Source: Oleomonas cavernae (GTDB lineage: Bacteria; Pseudomonadota; Alphaproteobacteria; Zavarziniales; Zavarziniaceae). From it: a stretch of DNA of 64,000 bases. Where the stretch lies: contig NZ_QYUK01000011.1 in NCBI RefSeq assembly GCF_003590945.1, forward strand, positions 710,001 to 774,000, given 5' to 3'. Of the stretch, positions 1-8,223 are shown in pieces (position 1 is the stretch's first letter; each line of letters starts with the position of its first letter). The notes beneath the pieces were generated by a model, which was given only the letters and a program-made list of their open reading frames with translations, was not told the DNA's origin and made no database searches. The translations under genes and the position numbers were made by a program.

Positions 1-365
1 CGGCGTTCACGAAGTCTCCCCACGTGAGTCCCCTTCGCGACGGGCTTCCCAAAGATGTCATCCCACGAACCGGCCTCAAATCGGCGCGCCACCGAGTCAT
101 AGGCTTCAATGAACGCGACAGCTAGCCACTCTGGTGTTACAAGCCGCGCGCCTGCGCAGATGCGCATCGCCCGCAGCAATTCGGCTTTGTCCCCCTCGCG
201 GATTTTGTTTTTCAGTTCCTCAAGCTCGTGTAGCCATACATCAAGCATCAGCCATTGATCCCGCACCGCATCGCTCGCCGGTTCAGTGTTCGACTGGTTC
301 ACCCACCAATCGTCAACCGCTCGCCGGGCCTCTGCCACAGTCAAAAACCGCGCCGGCCCGATCAT
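1..365 (-). CDS. Hypothetical protein beside the integrase, partial
   Basis: An open frame of 121 residues runs off the left edge of the window. Its ATG (363-365) overlaps the integrase stop codon in an ATGA arrangement, so the two genes are probably translationally coupled. The visible part is charged and mostly helical, with a Trp-rich N-terminus (DDWWVN) and a Leu/Glu/Lys-rich stretch (ELEELKNKI). I do not recognise a family. Its position directly after an integrase gene suggests that it belongs to the integrated element whose right end lies near 1860. Function unknown; that it is a gene is supported by the uninterrupted frame and the coupling. Confidence 0.5.
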   Translation of the reverse strand, partial: MIGPARFLTVAEARRAVDDWWVNQSNTEPASDAVRDQWLMLDVWLHELEELKNKIREGDKAELLRAMRICAGARLVTPEWLAVAFIEAYDSVARRFEAGSWDDIFGKPVAKGTHVGRLRER

Positions 366-1635
366 GCCGCGGTTCCCCGCCCAATCGGCACCACCTCGCC
401 GGCGCCGGCTATGATTCCGGCCAGCCTCTCCGCCCAAAGGTCCAGCGCCTCGCGCTTTTCCCGGTCGTAGGTGTAACGTGCGTATACCCGCGACGTGATT
501 GTCGCCTTGGTCGCGCTGACGTGATTCAGCACATGGCCGATCACAAACGGGCTGATGCCAGCCTCTTCCATGAGCGTCGCGGCGGTCCGGCGCAGGTCGT
601 GGGCCGTCCAGTGGGGAATGCCCAGCACCGTTGTCACCTTGCCGCTGGTAACGGCTGCCCGCCAGATTGCGACGGTGGCCCCATGCCGGGCCATCGCGGA
701 TTCACCGCCCGGCGCCGGGAATACCCACGGCCCGTCTTCGCGTCCCTTCCGTGCAGCCAGGGCCTTCACGTCGGCGAGCTGCGCCTGGATGATCTCGACG
801 GCCATCGCGGACAGGGGCACCGTATGGTCGCGCCCGTTCTTCGTCCGGGGGCCGGCAAGGCCCAAAGCGCCCGGTCAAAGTCGATTTCCTCGACCGTCAT
901 GCCGGCGACTTCCCCCACCCGCTGCGCCGTGATCAGGCATAGGCGGACTACGCGCCGGGTCGATTCCCGCATGTTCGCATCGGGCAGGGCCTTCCACATG
1001 GTGCGAATCTCGTCGGCGGTCAGCACGCGCTCGCGCTCGACGGCTTCGGTGGGCATCCGCATGCCCTCCGCTATGTTCGCATCCAGGTCGCCCCGGCCGC
1101 GCGCCCACCTGACCATGGCCTTCACGTCCTTCAAAACGTGGTTGGCCTCGATCCCGGCGCCACGATCCTTCACATCGTCGACGCAGCGGGTGATGTCTCG
1201 CCGATGGAAGTCGGCAAGCTTCACCGTGCCGATCAGGGCCACGACGTTCTTGCGCAAGCGGCGGGCAATCTCGTCGCTCGACCGCTTGGTCGCGGCATGG
1301 CGGGCAAGATAATTCTCGACCAGATCCGCGACCGTTTGCGAGGCCGCCAGAGCCTTCTTTTCCGCAATGGGGTCCGCACCCTCGCCGATCTCGCCGCGGG
1401 CCTCCCGTGCCCTCTTACGAGCGGCGGCGAGCGTCATTTCGGGATATCGACCGAGCTTCAGCCAGGCGCGTTTGCCATCCCCTGGTTTCGTGTAGACCTG
1501 GAAAAAAGTCTTGGTCCCACCAGGCGAAATGCGAAGGCACAACCCGGCCACCAGGGTGTCAAAATGGTCAACCTGTTTCCCAACCGCGGGCTTCACCGTC
1601 TGGCAAAACCGATCCGTCAATTCAGCCTTTGGCAT
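362..1635 (-). pseudogene. Tyrosine-type integrase of an integrated element, frameshifted
   Basis: Site-specific recombinase of the P4/DUF4102 family. The N-terminal arm-binding domain (LTDRFCQTVKP...) and the first catalytic Arg (ITAQRVGEVAGM) lie in one frame. The HxxR box (HDLRRTAAT) and the terminal Tyr region (VYARYTYDREK) lie in the next frame. The frames meet near 847-856, within a G/C-rich run, and one extra base would rejoin them as LPGPRTKNGRDH. The total length of about 425 residues is normal for the family. I chose the ATG at 1635 because GGGAGG precedes it; an ATG at 1650 is also in frame. The gene points away from the tRNA-Arg remnant at 1814-1860, as in tRNA-targeted islands. 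The break may be a sequencing error, so activity cannot be judged. Confidence 0.85.
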
Positions 1636-1813
1636 CGCGCCTCCCGACATCCCGCCTAAAGAAAATCTACGGAAATATCTACGCCAGTACGCGCGCTTTG
1701 TCGATATGCCTTGCGACGTGTGGAAACGCCACGGGACAAATTATTCAGCTATTACAGCAGCTTGTGCTGTATCGCTGTGTCGCACGCAGTCGCGCCAAAT
1801 ATCGATGAAAACA

Positions 1814-1860
1814 GACTTCTAAGCGGGATGTCGCAGGTTCGAGTCCTGCCGGGGTCGCCA
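1814..1860 (+). other. Displaced 3' part of tRNA-Arg(TCT); probable attachment site
   Basis: The segment reads as the 3' half of an alphaproteobacterial tRNA-Arg(TCT): anticodon loop CTTCTAA, an intact T-arm (GCAGG TTCGAGT CCTGC) and the end GGGGTCGCCA with encoded CCA. Bases upstream of the anticodon loop do not pair with it, so there is no complete tRNA here. Together with the adjacent integrase this fits the displaced end (att) left when an element integrates into a tRNA gene. The intact tRNA-Arg should then lie at the other end of the element, to the left of the window. Confidence 0.7.
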
Positions 1861-1993
1861 ACGTTTCCGCCGGTCTCCGGGATATCGCCGTCCTGTCAGT
1901 CAGCTCGGCGGCACGCGTTGGCACGCAACGGGCGCGGGCGTGATCGCCTTTGTCGCCGACTATGGGGCCAGGGACAATACTTGTGGCCAGAAA

Positions 1994-2041
1994 TCGGACT
2001 CATGACCTGAAGGTCGTCAGTTCAAATCTGGCCCCGCAACC
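1994..2041 (+). other. Decayed 3' part of initiator tRNA-fMet
   Basis: From the anticodon arm onward the sequence matches an alphaproteobacterial initiator tRNA: loop CTCATGA (normally CTCATAA), then GAAGGTCGTCAGTTC, and the end GGCCCCGCAACC. The anticodon stem has a mismatch, the CCA is lost and there is no D-arm upstream, so it cannot be functional. A terminator follows directly, as after a genuine tRNA gene. A second fMet-like end lies at 26405-26430. Confidence 0.6.
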
Positions 2042-2050
2042 GGAACCACC

Positions 2051-2085
2051 AAAACCCCAGCAGCCAACAGTACGCTGGGGTTTTT
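2051..2085. terminator. Rho-independent terminator, probably bidirectional
   Basis: An 11-nt arm AAAACCCCAGC is complementary to GCTGGGGTTTT across an 11-nt loop, giving a GC-rich stem with T runs on both strands. It lies 18 bases beyond the stop of the fused dihydroxyacetone kinase (minus strand) and just after the tRNA-fMet remnant (plus strand). It can therefore end the dha operon and could have served the lost tRNA. Confidence 0.75.
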
Positions 2086-2103
2086 GATCCTGGACCGCCC
2101 CCG

Positions 2104-3750
2104 TTACATCGCCCCAGCGCTGGCCACAGCGCCAAAGACGCGGGCCACGGCTTCGGCACCGGGGTCGACAACCCCAAGCAAGTCCGTGCTGCCGACGTAG
2201 CTCGCGCGCCCCGCGCGGGCCGATGGCATGTTCGCCGTCCCATCAGCGCCGATGCGTGCCGCCGCCGCGGCCGAGGCGAGGTCGCGCCCCGCGGCCAGTG
2301 TCTCGATCGCCGGGAGAAGCGCGTCGAGCATGGTCCGGTCGCCGGCGCGCGCCCCGCCGTAGTGCTGCACGCGCGCGGCACCGGCTAGAAGGGCTGTCGC
2401 GAGATCCGCGCCCTGCGTGAGGGCCACGCCGACGGCGGCGACGAAGGTCGACAGAAGAACGCCGCTCGAGCCCCCCATCACGCGGGACAGGCGCTCCGAA
2501 AGCGCACGGCAGAGCGCGCCGGGGTGCGCGAGCGGCAAGGCGTCCAAATCCGCGTAAATGCGCCGCGCCGCGGTGGCGAAGGTCGAGCCGGTGTCGCCGT
2601 CGCCGACGCGGGCATCCAGGCCGTCGAGATCGGCCTGTGCCGCCATCAGCGTCGTGCAGATGCTCTCCAGCATTCCTCGCGCGGCCGCATTCTCGGAAGG
2701 CTGCTCCGGAGTTGATGAGAGTTCCGCCGGTAGCGGAAGGATCCGGACAGTCTTTGCAACTTGTCGGGGGATGGGCCATGCCGGTACCCCGACCGGTGCC
2801 GTCAGCATGGTGACCGTCTCATCGCCGATAGGCATCAGCGACAGGGAGAACCCACGCATGTCGAGGGCGGTGACGGCCGGCGCCGGGCCGAGGATCCACT
2901 CGATGCGCGCGCCGATAGAGCTCCTTAAAATCTCACGGACGATGATCGCCATTTCGAGCGCGGGTACCCCTCCCAGATTGTTGACGAGCAACGCCAATCG
3001 GGGGGCCGTCTGGATCTCCGGCCCGAACCGGCCGAGCATTTCGGTGACGAGGTCCGCGGCCGCGGGCAGTGCTATGCGCACCGCACCCGGCTCGCCGTGA
3101 ATACCCAGCCCGAGTTCGGCCTCGCCGGGGCCGATCCGGTCTTCGTGAACACGGCCCGGGATCGAGCACATGCTGGTTGCGACGCCGAGCGACCGAACCG
3201 AGCGGGCCGCGTCCTCGGCGGCGGCACGCACCTGCGCCAGGGAGAGGCCGCGCTGGGCGGCGTATCCGGCAGCCTTGTGCACGAAGATGGTTCCGGCGAT
3301 CCCGCGCGGTCGCGGGTTGTCCGGGATCGCGACATCGTCGGCGACGATCACCATCTCGACCTGCCGGCCGAGCGCGCGCGCCCGTTCGGCGGCGAGGCCG
3401 AAATTGAGACGGTCGCCGACATAGTTTTTCACGATCAGCAGGCATCCGGCGGGTCCGGTCACGCTGAGGATTGCCGCGAACACCGCGTCGACCGTTGGCG
3501 ATGCGAAGATGTCCCCGCACACAGCCGCGTCCAGCAGCCCTTCGCCGACGAATCCCGTATGGGCGGGCTCATGGCCGGACCCACCCCCTGAAACCACCGC
3601 GACGGTTTTGGGATCACGGTTGGCGCGAAGGACGACCTTGATCTCCGGATAACCGTCCAGGCGCGCCAGGCCGCGGTCGGCCGAAGACAGGAGCAGGCCA
3701 TCCAGGGCCTCGGCCACAATGGCATCGGTAGCGTTGATGAAGTGTCGCAT
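2104..3750 (-). CDS. Fused dihydroxyacetone kinase (DhaK-DhaL)
   Basis: Single-polypeptide kinase of 548 residues. The DhaK domain (about 1-330) has GGGSGHEP with His60, Asp113 in KNYVGDRLNF, and GIHGEPG with His218, the residue that binds the carbonyl substrate as a hemiaminal. The DhaL domain (about 355-548) has the Mg-ATP motif GDGDTGSTF plus GGSSGVLLSTF and DRTMLDALLPA. Fused kinases of this family normally use ATP, in contrast to the PEP-dependent DhaKLM encoded upstream in the same operon. Some members prefer tetruloses such as erythrulose over dihydroxyacetone, so the substrate is open. It is the last gene of the operon, 44 bases after dhaK, and is followed by a terminator. Confidence 0.88.
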   Translation of the reverse strand: MRHFINATDAIVAEALDGLLLSSADRGLARLDGYPEIKVVLRANRDPKTVAVVSGGGSGHEPAHTGFVGEGLLDAAVCGDIFASPTVDAVFAAILSVTGPAGCLLIVKNYVGDRLNFGLAAERARALGRQVEMVIVADDVAIPDNPRPRGIAGTIFVHKAAGYAAQRGLSLAQVRAAAEDAARSVRSLGVATSMCSIPGRVHEDRIGPGEAELGLGIHGEPGAVRIALPAAADLVTEMLGRFGPEIQTAPRLALLVNNLGGVPALEMAIIVREILRSSIGARIEWILGPAPAVTALDMRGFSLSLMPIGDETVTMLTAPVGVPAWPIPRQVAKTVRILPLPAELSSTPEQPSENAAARGMLESICTTLMAAQADLDGLDARVGDGDTGSTFATAARRIYADLDALPLAHPGALCRALSERLSRVMGGSSGVLLSTFVAAVGVALTQGADLATALLAGAARVQHYGGARAGDRTMLDALLPAIETLAAGRDLASAAAAARIGADGTANMPSARAGRASYVGSTDLLGVVDPGAEAVARVFGAVASAGAM

Positions 3751-3794
3751 TCGAAGCCTCGCTTGGAATGAAGGGGCGACGGACCATGCTCAGA

Positions 3795-4802
3795 TCATGC
3801 TTGGGCGAGGCCGGGGGCTTCCCACCTGAGGGCGGCCGTGTGGACGGGCGAGTCCCAGAGCGCCAGCGCTTCCTCGTCCATTGTGGTCACCGTGAGCGAG
3901 CAGCCCGCCATCTCGAGTGAGGTCACGAAAGAGCCGACCAGGCTTCGGGCGAGGATCAGGCCGTGTGCGGCGAGGATGCGCGCGGCGCTGTTCGCCATGA
4001 GGTAGAGCTCCATCATGGGCGTGCCGCCGAAGCCGTTGACGATGAGCAGGCAAGGGGTTCCCCGGGGTGGCGCGAGGTCGTCCAGAACCGGGGTAAGGAG
4101 TTCGTCGGCAATCTCGTCGGCGGAAGCCATTCGCTGGCGGCGGCAACCCGGCTCGCCATGGATCCCGACGCCCATCTCCATCTCGTCCTCGCCCAGCGAG
4201 AAGGTCGGCCGGCCGACGGCCGGCACCGTGCAGGAGGTGAGCGCCACCCCCATCGACCGGGTACGCATGTTGACCGTGCGCCCGAGCGCGGCCAGGGTCT
4301 CGAGATCGCGGCCTTGCTCCGCCGCGGCACCGACGATGCGTTCGACCGCAAGGGTGCCCGCGACACCGCGGCGCCCGGTCGAATGGGGCGAGGTCTTCAC
4401 CGCGATATCGTCGTCGACGATGATGCTGGCGACGGGACCGGCCACCATCTCCGCCGCCATCTCGAAGTTCATCACATCGCCTTCGTAGTTCTTCACGATA
4501 AACAGGGTGCCGGGTGCGCCCGAGACCGCGTCGACGGCTGCGACCATCTGGTCCGGGGTCGGCGAGGTGAAGACCTGGCCGGGACAGGCGGCATCCAGCA
4601 TCCCGCGGCCGACGAAACCGACATGCAGCGGCTCGTGGCCCGAGCCACCGCCCGAGATCAGGGCGACCTTGGTCCGCACCACGTCACGCCGGCGCACGAA
4701 TTTGAAGTCTTCCCCGAGGCTCAGGATATCGCCGTGCGTGGCAAGCAAGCCCTGGAGGGATTCGCTCAGGACCGTATCGACGGAATTGATCAGTTTCTTC
4801 AT
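3795..4802 (-). CDS. dhaK: PEP-dependent dihydroxyacetone kinase, DhaK subunit
   Basis: Substrate-binding subunit of 335 residues, the normal length for a stand-alone DhaK. It shows GGGSGHEP with His56, the catalytic Asp109 in KNYEGDVMNF, and GIHGEPG with His215 for covalent substrate binding. It would accept phosphate from DhaL-ADP, which is recharged by DhaM. It lies 31 bases after the HTH gene and 44 bases before the fused kinase, so one transcript encodes two DhaK domains. The start ATG at 4802 opens the conserved MKKLINSVDTV N-terminus. Confidence 0.93.
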   Translation of the reverse strand: MKKLINSVDTVLSESLQGLLATHGDILSLGEDFKFVRRRDVVRTKVALISGGGSGHEPLHVGFVGRGMLDAACPGQVFTSPTPDQMVAAVDAVSGAPGTLFIVKNYEGDVMNFEMAAEMVAGPVASIIVDDDIAVKTSPHSTGRRGVAGTLAVERIVGAAAEQGRDLETLAALGRTVNMRTRSMGVALTSCTVPAVGRPTFSLGEDEMEMGVGIHGEPGCRRQRMASADEIADELLTPVLDDLAPPRGTPCLLIVNGFGGTPMMELYLMANSAARILAAHGLILARSLVGSFVTSLEMAGCSLTVTTMDEEALALWDSPVHTAALRWEAPGLAQA

Positions 4803-4833
4803 TGTTGTCCCCCTGTTTGTCGATCGAGCCCGT

Positions 4834-5292
4834 TCAAGTCAGCGCTCGGGCCTCGGGATCGTCGTCGTCGGATTGCAGCAGGCCGGCGAGCCCGGTTGCG
4901 AGCGAGCGTATCAAGGCCTCGGCGCGCGCGTTGAGGGCAGCATTGCCAAAGTCCGGTATGCTGATCGTAACCTCGCGCATGGCGCGCGGACCGCTCACGA
5001 CTTCCAGGCGGCCGGGATGCGCCTCCCGGTAGGCAGCCAGAAATGCCGCCCGCTCCACGGGCGTGACGTGACAAATCTGGAAGATTGTCTCCAGGTGCTG
5101 CGCCGGGATCGGCGTCGAGTAGGCCGGGTTGACGATCTGCGAGATGAAGCTGCGGTTCTTGCCCAGCGCCTCGGCGAGCCGCTGGCGGGTGCCTGAGGGT
5201 CTGTTGTCCACGATCCCGCGCAGGATGGTCTTGTACCGCGCCAAGGGCGAGAGCGCGTCGGGGCCGCCGGGCGAGTCCGGTTCAGAGTCCAT
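4834..5292 (-). CDS. Small HTH protein of the dha operon
   Basis: Protein of 152 residues with a helix-turn-helix-like segment around 33-80 (TRQRLAEALGKNRSFISQIV), then a predicted-helical region and an acidic C-terminal tail (LQSDDDDPEAR). It resembles a Cro/XRE fold, but no named family is certain. I chose the ATG at 5292 (MDSEPDSPGG), which overlaps the end of the enzyme I gene by 11 bases; the longer open frame upstream is low-complexity Arg-rich read-through of that gene. Its place inside the kinase/phosphorelay operon suggests a local regulator or a modulator of the relay. Role inferred from context only. Confidence 0.7.
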   Translation of the reverse strand: MDSEPDSPGGPDALSPLARYKTILRGIVDNRPSGTRQRLAEALGKNRSFISQIVNPAYSTPIPAQHLETIFQICHVTPVERAAFLAAYREAHPGRLEVVSGPRAMREVTISIPDFGNAALNARAEALIRSLATGLAGLLQSDDDDPEARALT

Positions 5293-6895
5293 GTTCAGGC
5301 TCCTGCGACAGGTCGACCGCCCGGATCGAGGCCTTCGTCGCGGCGACCAGGCCCGGTGCGACCGAGAGGCTGCGCAAGCCCGCGCGCAACAAGGCCGGGA
5401 TCGCCCGCGGGTCGGCGCCGGCATCGCCGCACAGGCTGACCGGCCGGCCCCCGGTCGAGCCGTACCGCGCGACATGGCCGATCAGGCCCAGAATGCCGGG
5501 GTGAAGCGTGTCCGCGTAGGATGAGACCGCCGGGTTGTCCCGGGCGGCGGCGGCAGCGTATTGGGTGAGATCATTGGAGCCGATCGACAGGAAGTCGGCG
5601 CGAATCTGAGCGATCGCGAAGGCGAGGGCGGGAACCTCGACCATGACCCCGAGCTGGGGCCGGGCATGGGCAATCCCGCAAGCGCGCAATTCGCCCACGG
5701 CGCGGTCGAGGAGCCGGGCGGCATCGTCGATCTCGTCCTGCCGCGTCACCATGGGCAGCATGATCCGGACCGGCCCCTCGGCGGCGGCGCGGGCCAGCGC
5801 GCGCAACTGCACGCCGAACCGGTCGGGGTGTCGCAGCGACAGGCGGATTCCGCGCAGGCCGAGAAACGGGTTGCTCTCATTGTCGGCGGTGTAGCCCGGG
5901 ATCGGCTTGTCGCCGCCAGCGTCGAGCGTACGGATGGTGACAGGGCGCCCTTTTGCCCAGCGCACGAGCGCGCGGTAGAGGGCGAATTGGCGCTCCTCGT
6001 CGTCGATGGAACTCATGGCGAGGAACTCGGTGCGCGTAAGCCCGATGCCATCGCACGCCTCGACGGGCAAGCCGGCGATGTCGTCGAGGCCCGCGACGTT
6101 GATTGAAACCTGCACCAGGACGCCGTCGCGGGTGATGGCCGGCTCCAACCGCCGTCGCTCGGCCTCCCCCGCTGCCTCGCGGCGCGCTGCCACCCGCCGC
6201 TGCGTCGTGGCGAGCGTCGCGGGCGAGGGGTCGACGATCACCAGCCCCGCATCGCCGTCGACCGCGAGCAGGCCTGACAGCGCTTCCCAAGCAGGGCCTA
6301 GGCCCACCACCATGGGCACGGCGCGGGCGCGCGCCAGCATGGCGACATGACTCTGCGGACTGCCTGCGCCGAGCGCGATGGCGCCGCCGTGGGACCAGTC
6401 CATCGCCAGGAACTGCGAAGGTTGCAGATCCTCGGCCACCAGGACCGCGCCGGGTTCGGCCTTGAATTCATCGAGGCCGAAAAGGTGGCGCAGTACCCGG
6501 TCGCGGATGTCGACGAGGTCGCTCGACCGCGCTTGGAAATAGGGGTCATCCGCCGCGAGGTAGCCGGCGATTTCCACATCAAGCGCCGCGGTCCAGGCGT
6601 CGTGAGCAGCAGCACCGTCGGCGATCGCGGCGAATGCGCCCTCCGCCAGGGCCTCGTCCTCGAGCATCGCGCCCTGGAAACCAAGGATCTCCGCTGCCTC
6701 TCCCGACTGGGCGGCGACGAGGGTGGCAAGCTCGGCTGCTGCTGCTTGAATAGCATTCGCGATCGCCGCCCGTTCGTCGTCCGGCGACCCGGCCTCGCGT
6801 TCGGCGGCGGCGATCGCATGGATCGGGCAGGCGGTGCCAACAGCCACGCCCGCGGCAGCGCCGAGCCCCGAAACCGCTCGCTCCATCGGCCTCAC
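5282..6895 (-). CDS. PTS enzyme I (phosphoenolpyruvate-protein phosphotransferase)
   Basis: Enzyme I of 537 residues, which starts the phosphorelay from PEP. The swivelling domain has the phospho-acceptor His183 in SPQSHVAMLARA. The C-terminal PEP-binding barrel has GLTRTEFL, TLDAGGDKP, FLGLRGIRLSL, SIGSNDLTQY and the catalytic Cys489 in SLCGDAGAD. It contains no HPr domain; HPr is encoded by the preceding gene, whose stop overlaps this start by 4 bases. In E. coli the EIIA-, HPr- and EI-type parts of DhaM are one protein; here they are three genes. The likely acceptor is the neighbouring HPr and then DhaM. Confidence 0.9.
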   Translation of the reverse strand: MRPMERAVSGLGAAAGVAVGTACPIHAIAAAEREAGSPDDERAAIANAIQAAAAELATLVAAQSGEAAEILGFQGAMLEDEALAEGAFAAIADGAAAHDAWTAALDVEIAGYLAADDPYFQARSSDLVDIRDRVLRHLFGLDEFKAEPGAVLVAEDLQPSQFLAMDWSHGGAIALGAGSPQSHVAMLARARAVPMVVGLGPAWEALSGLLAVDGDAGLVIVDPSPATLATTQRRVAARREAAGEAERRRLEPAITRDGVLVQVSINVAGLDDIAGLPVEACDGIGLTRTEFLAMSSIDDEERQFALYRALVRWAKGRPVTIRTLDAGGDKPIPGYTADNESNPFLGLRGIRLSLRHPDRFGVQLRALARAAAEGPVRIMLPMVTRQDEIDDAARLLDRAVGELRACGIAHARPQLGVMVEVPALAFAIAQIRADFLSIGSNDLTQYAAAAARDNPAVSSYADTLHPGILGLIGHVARYGSTGGRPVSLCGDAGADPRAIPALLRAGLRSLSVAPGLVAATKASIRAVDLSQEPEHGL

Positions 6896-7194
6896 TCCTC
6901 GTCGAACCGGCGTTTGACCAGGTCGATGAGCGCATCCAAGGCCTCAAAGGCATCGGCTCCCGAGGCGCGAAAATACAGGGTTTCGCCCTTGGCGGCCTTC
7001 ACGCGCATGATCTTGACCGGGCTCTTCGCGTCCACCCAGGGGCCGTCGGGTGCCGTGGCGACCTCGAGCCGCGCCCGGAAGCGCTTGGCGGATTGCGTCA
7101 GCTTGACAGACGGGCGGGCGTGCAGGCCGACCTCGTTGGTGAGGAGGACAGACGCTGTCAATTCGGTCGTCTTGTTTTCTGGCGTGAACTTCAT
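6892..7194 (-). CDS. HPr family phosphocarrier
   Basis: Protein of 100 residues with the HPr active-site motif NEVGLHARPSVKL; His25 is the expected phosphorylation site. The region around 50-60 reads AKSPVKIMRV, with the Ser of the regulatory SxxxIM site retained. I chose the ATG at 7194, which overlaps the dhaM stop in an ATGA arrangement, over a longer frame that reads through dhaM. It passes phosphate from enzyme I to DhaM. Confidence 0.88.
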   Translation of the reverse strand: MKFTPENKTTELTASVLLTNEVGLHARPSVKLTQSAKRFRARLEVATAPDGPWVDAKSPVKIMRVKAAKGETLYFRASGADAFEALDALIDLVKRRFDEE

Positions 7195-7583
7195 AGTGCC
7201 ATCAACTCCTCGGCGGCAGCCTTTACCTTTGCCAGGTCCGAGCCCCCTGAGGCCTCGGTCGCCGCCATGACGGCCCCCTCGACGATCGGGGCGTTGCAAA
7301 TGACGATGCGGGACCGCTGGTCTTCACGCATCATCTCGATCGCCATTTCGCTGTTCGTCTCGGCGCCGCCGAGGTCGACGAGAATGGCGACGCCGGCTTG
7401 CGACCAGGCCGCGTCGATGGCGGCCATGATTGCACCGACGTCCGTGCCGATGCCACCTTCCGGGTTGCCGCCGGCGAAGGCGATGGGGACGCTGTCGCCC
7501 ACCATCTGGCGGACCATGTCGGCTGCGCCCTCGGCAACCTTGGGAGAATGGGAGACGATCACGATTCCGACGTTCTGGGTCAT
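7191..7583 (-). CDS. dhaM: Dihydroxyacetone kinase phosphotransfer subunit DhaM (EIIA-Man type)
   Basis: Protein of 130 residues with the EIIA-mannose-like fold signature: a hydrophobic first strand, VIVSHSPKVAEG with the active His12, then GTDVGAI, VDLGGAETNSEMA and the NAPIVEGA segment. It lacks the extra HPr and EI' domains of E. coli DhaM, which are separate genes here. The ATG at 7583 overlaps the dhaL stop by 4 bases, so dhaL-dhaM-HPr are coupled. It rephosphorylates ADP held by DhaL. Confidence 0.9.
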   Translation of the reverse strand: MTQNVGIVIVSHSPKVAEGAADMVRQMVGDSVPIAFAGGNPEGGIGTDVGAIMAAIDAAWSQAGVAILVDLGGAETNSEMAIEMMREDQRSRIVICNAPIVEGAVMAATEASGGSDLAKVKAAAEELMAL

Positions 7584-8191
7584 GCGCACGCACCCTCCAA
7601 TACGCCGCAGGCCGCCGCGACGAGGAATGCCGACGAGCACGCGCCGGGATCCATGTGTCCGACCGACCGCGCCCCGAGGAACGACGCGCGGCCACGGATG
7701 GCATGCATGGGGACGGTCGCCCGTGCGGCTTCCTCGGCCACGGCGGGAAGGCGCCTGGCCAGGTTGCCCCCGCCCAGCGCCAGCGCCTGCTGTACCGGGA
7801 CGAGCACATCCAGCATCGTCTTCTGCCCGGGTTCCGATTTGCCGCGCGCCTTCACCGCCGCGATCGCCTTGTCGAGGGCGGCCGCGGCGTCGGTGACGGT
7901 GGGTTCGGCCGGCAGCTCCTTGGCAAGGGTGATGAACAGGGTGCCATAGAGCGGGCCCGACGCGCCCCCGACCTTCATAACCAGGGTGGTGCCAAGGCTT
8001 TTCAGCGCCTCCGGGAGGGGCTGGCCAGCGAGATTGTCGATGTCCGCGAGCACGGCCTCGAAGCCACGCCGCATGTTCAGCCCGTGATCGCCGTCGCCGA
8101 TCGCCAGGTCCAGCGCGGTGAGATCGTCGGTGTGGGCGATGATCGTTTCCGCCATGGCGGCGATCAGTGCGTGTTGGGTGGCAGGGGTCAT
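7580..8191 (-). CDS. dhaL: Dihydroxyacetone kinase ADP-binding subunit DhaL
   Basis: Protein of 203 residues. The Mg/ADP site appears as AIGDGDHGLNMRRGF (Asp33, Asp35, His36), followed by GGASGPLYGT and GQKTMLDVLVPV, the standard DhaL motifs. It follows the ABC ATPase gene by 32 bases and begins the kinase half of the operon. DhaL-ATP donates phosphate to the substrate on DhaK and is recharged in place by DhaM. Confidence 0.92.
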   Translation of the reverse strand: MTPATQHALIAAMAETIIAHTDDLTALDLAIGDGDHGLNMRRGFEAVLADIDNLAGQPLPEALKSLGTTLVMKVGGASGPLYGTLFITLAKELPAEPTVTDAAAALDKAIAAVKARGKSEPGQKTMLDVLVPVQQALALGGGNLARRLPAVAEEAARATVPMHAIRGRASFLGARSVGHMDPGACSSAFLVAAACGVLEGACA

Positions 8192-8223
8192 GGGATTGCC
8201 TGGGTCATGCTGGTGGGACGGGA

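Noticed and set aside
134-1312. Long plus-strand open frame over the integrase
   Set aside because: It lies opposite the integrase, has no domain and an Arg/Pro/Ser-rich composition typical of antisense frames in GC-rich DNA.
1754-1770. ACAGCA/TGCTGT hairpin near the integrase start
   Set aside because: Six base pairs with a five-base loop can arise by chance; there is no second copy near the attachment site.
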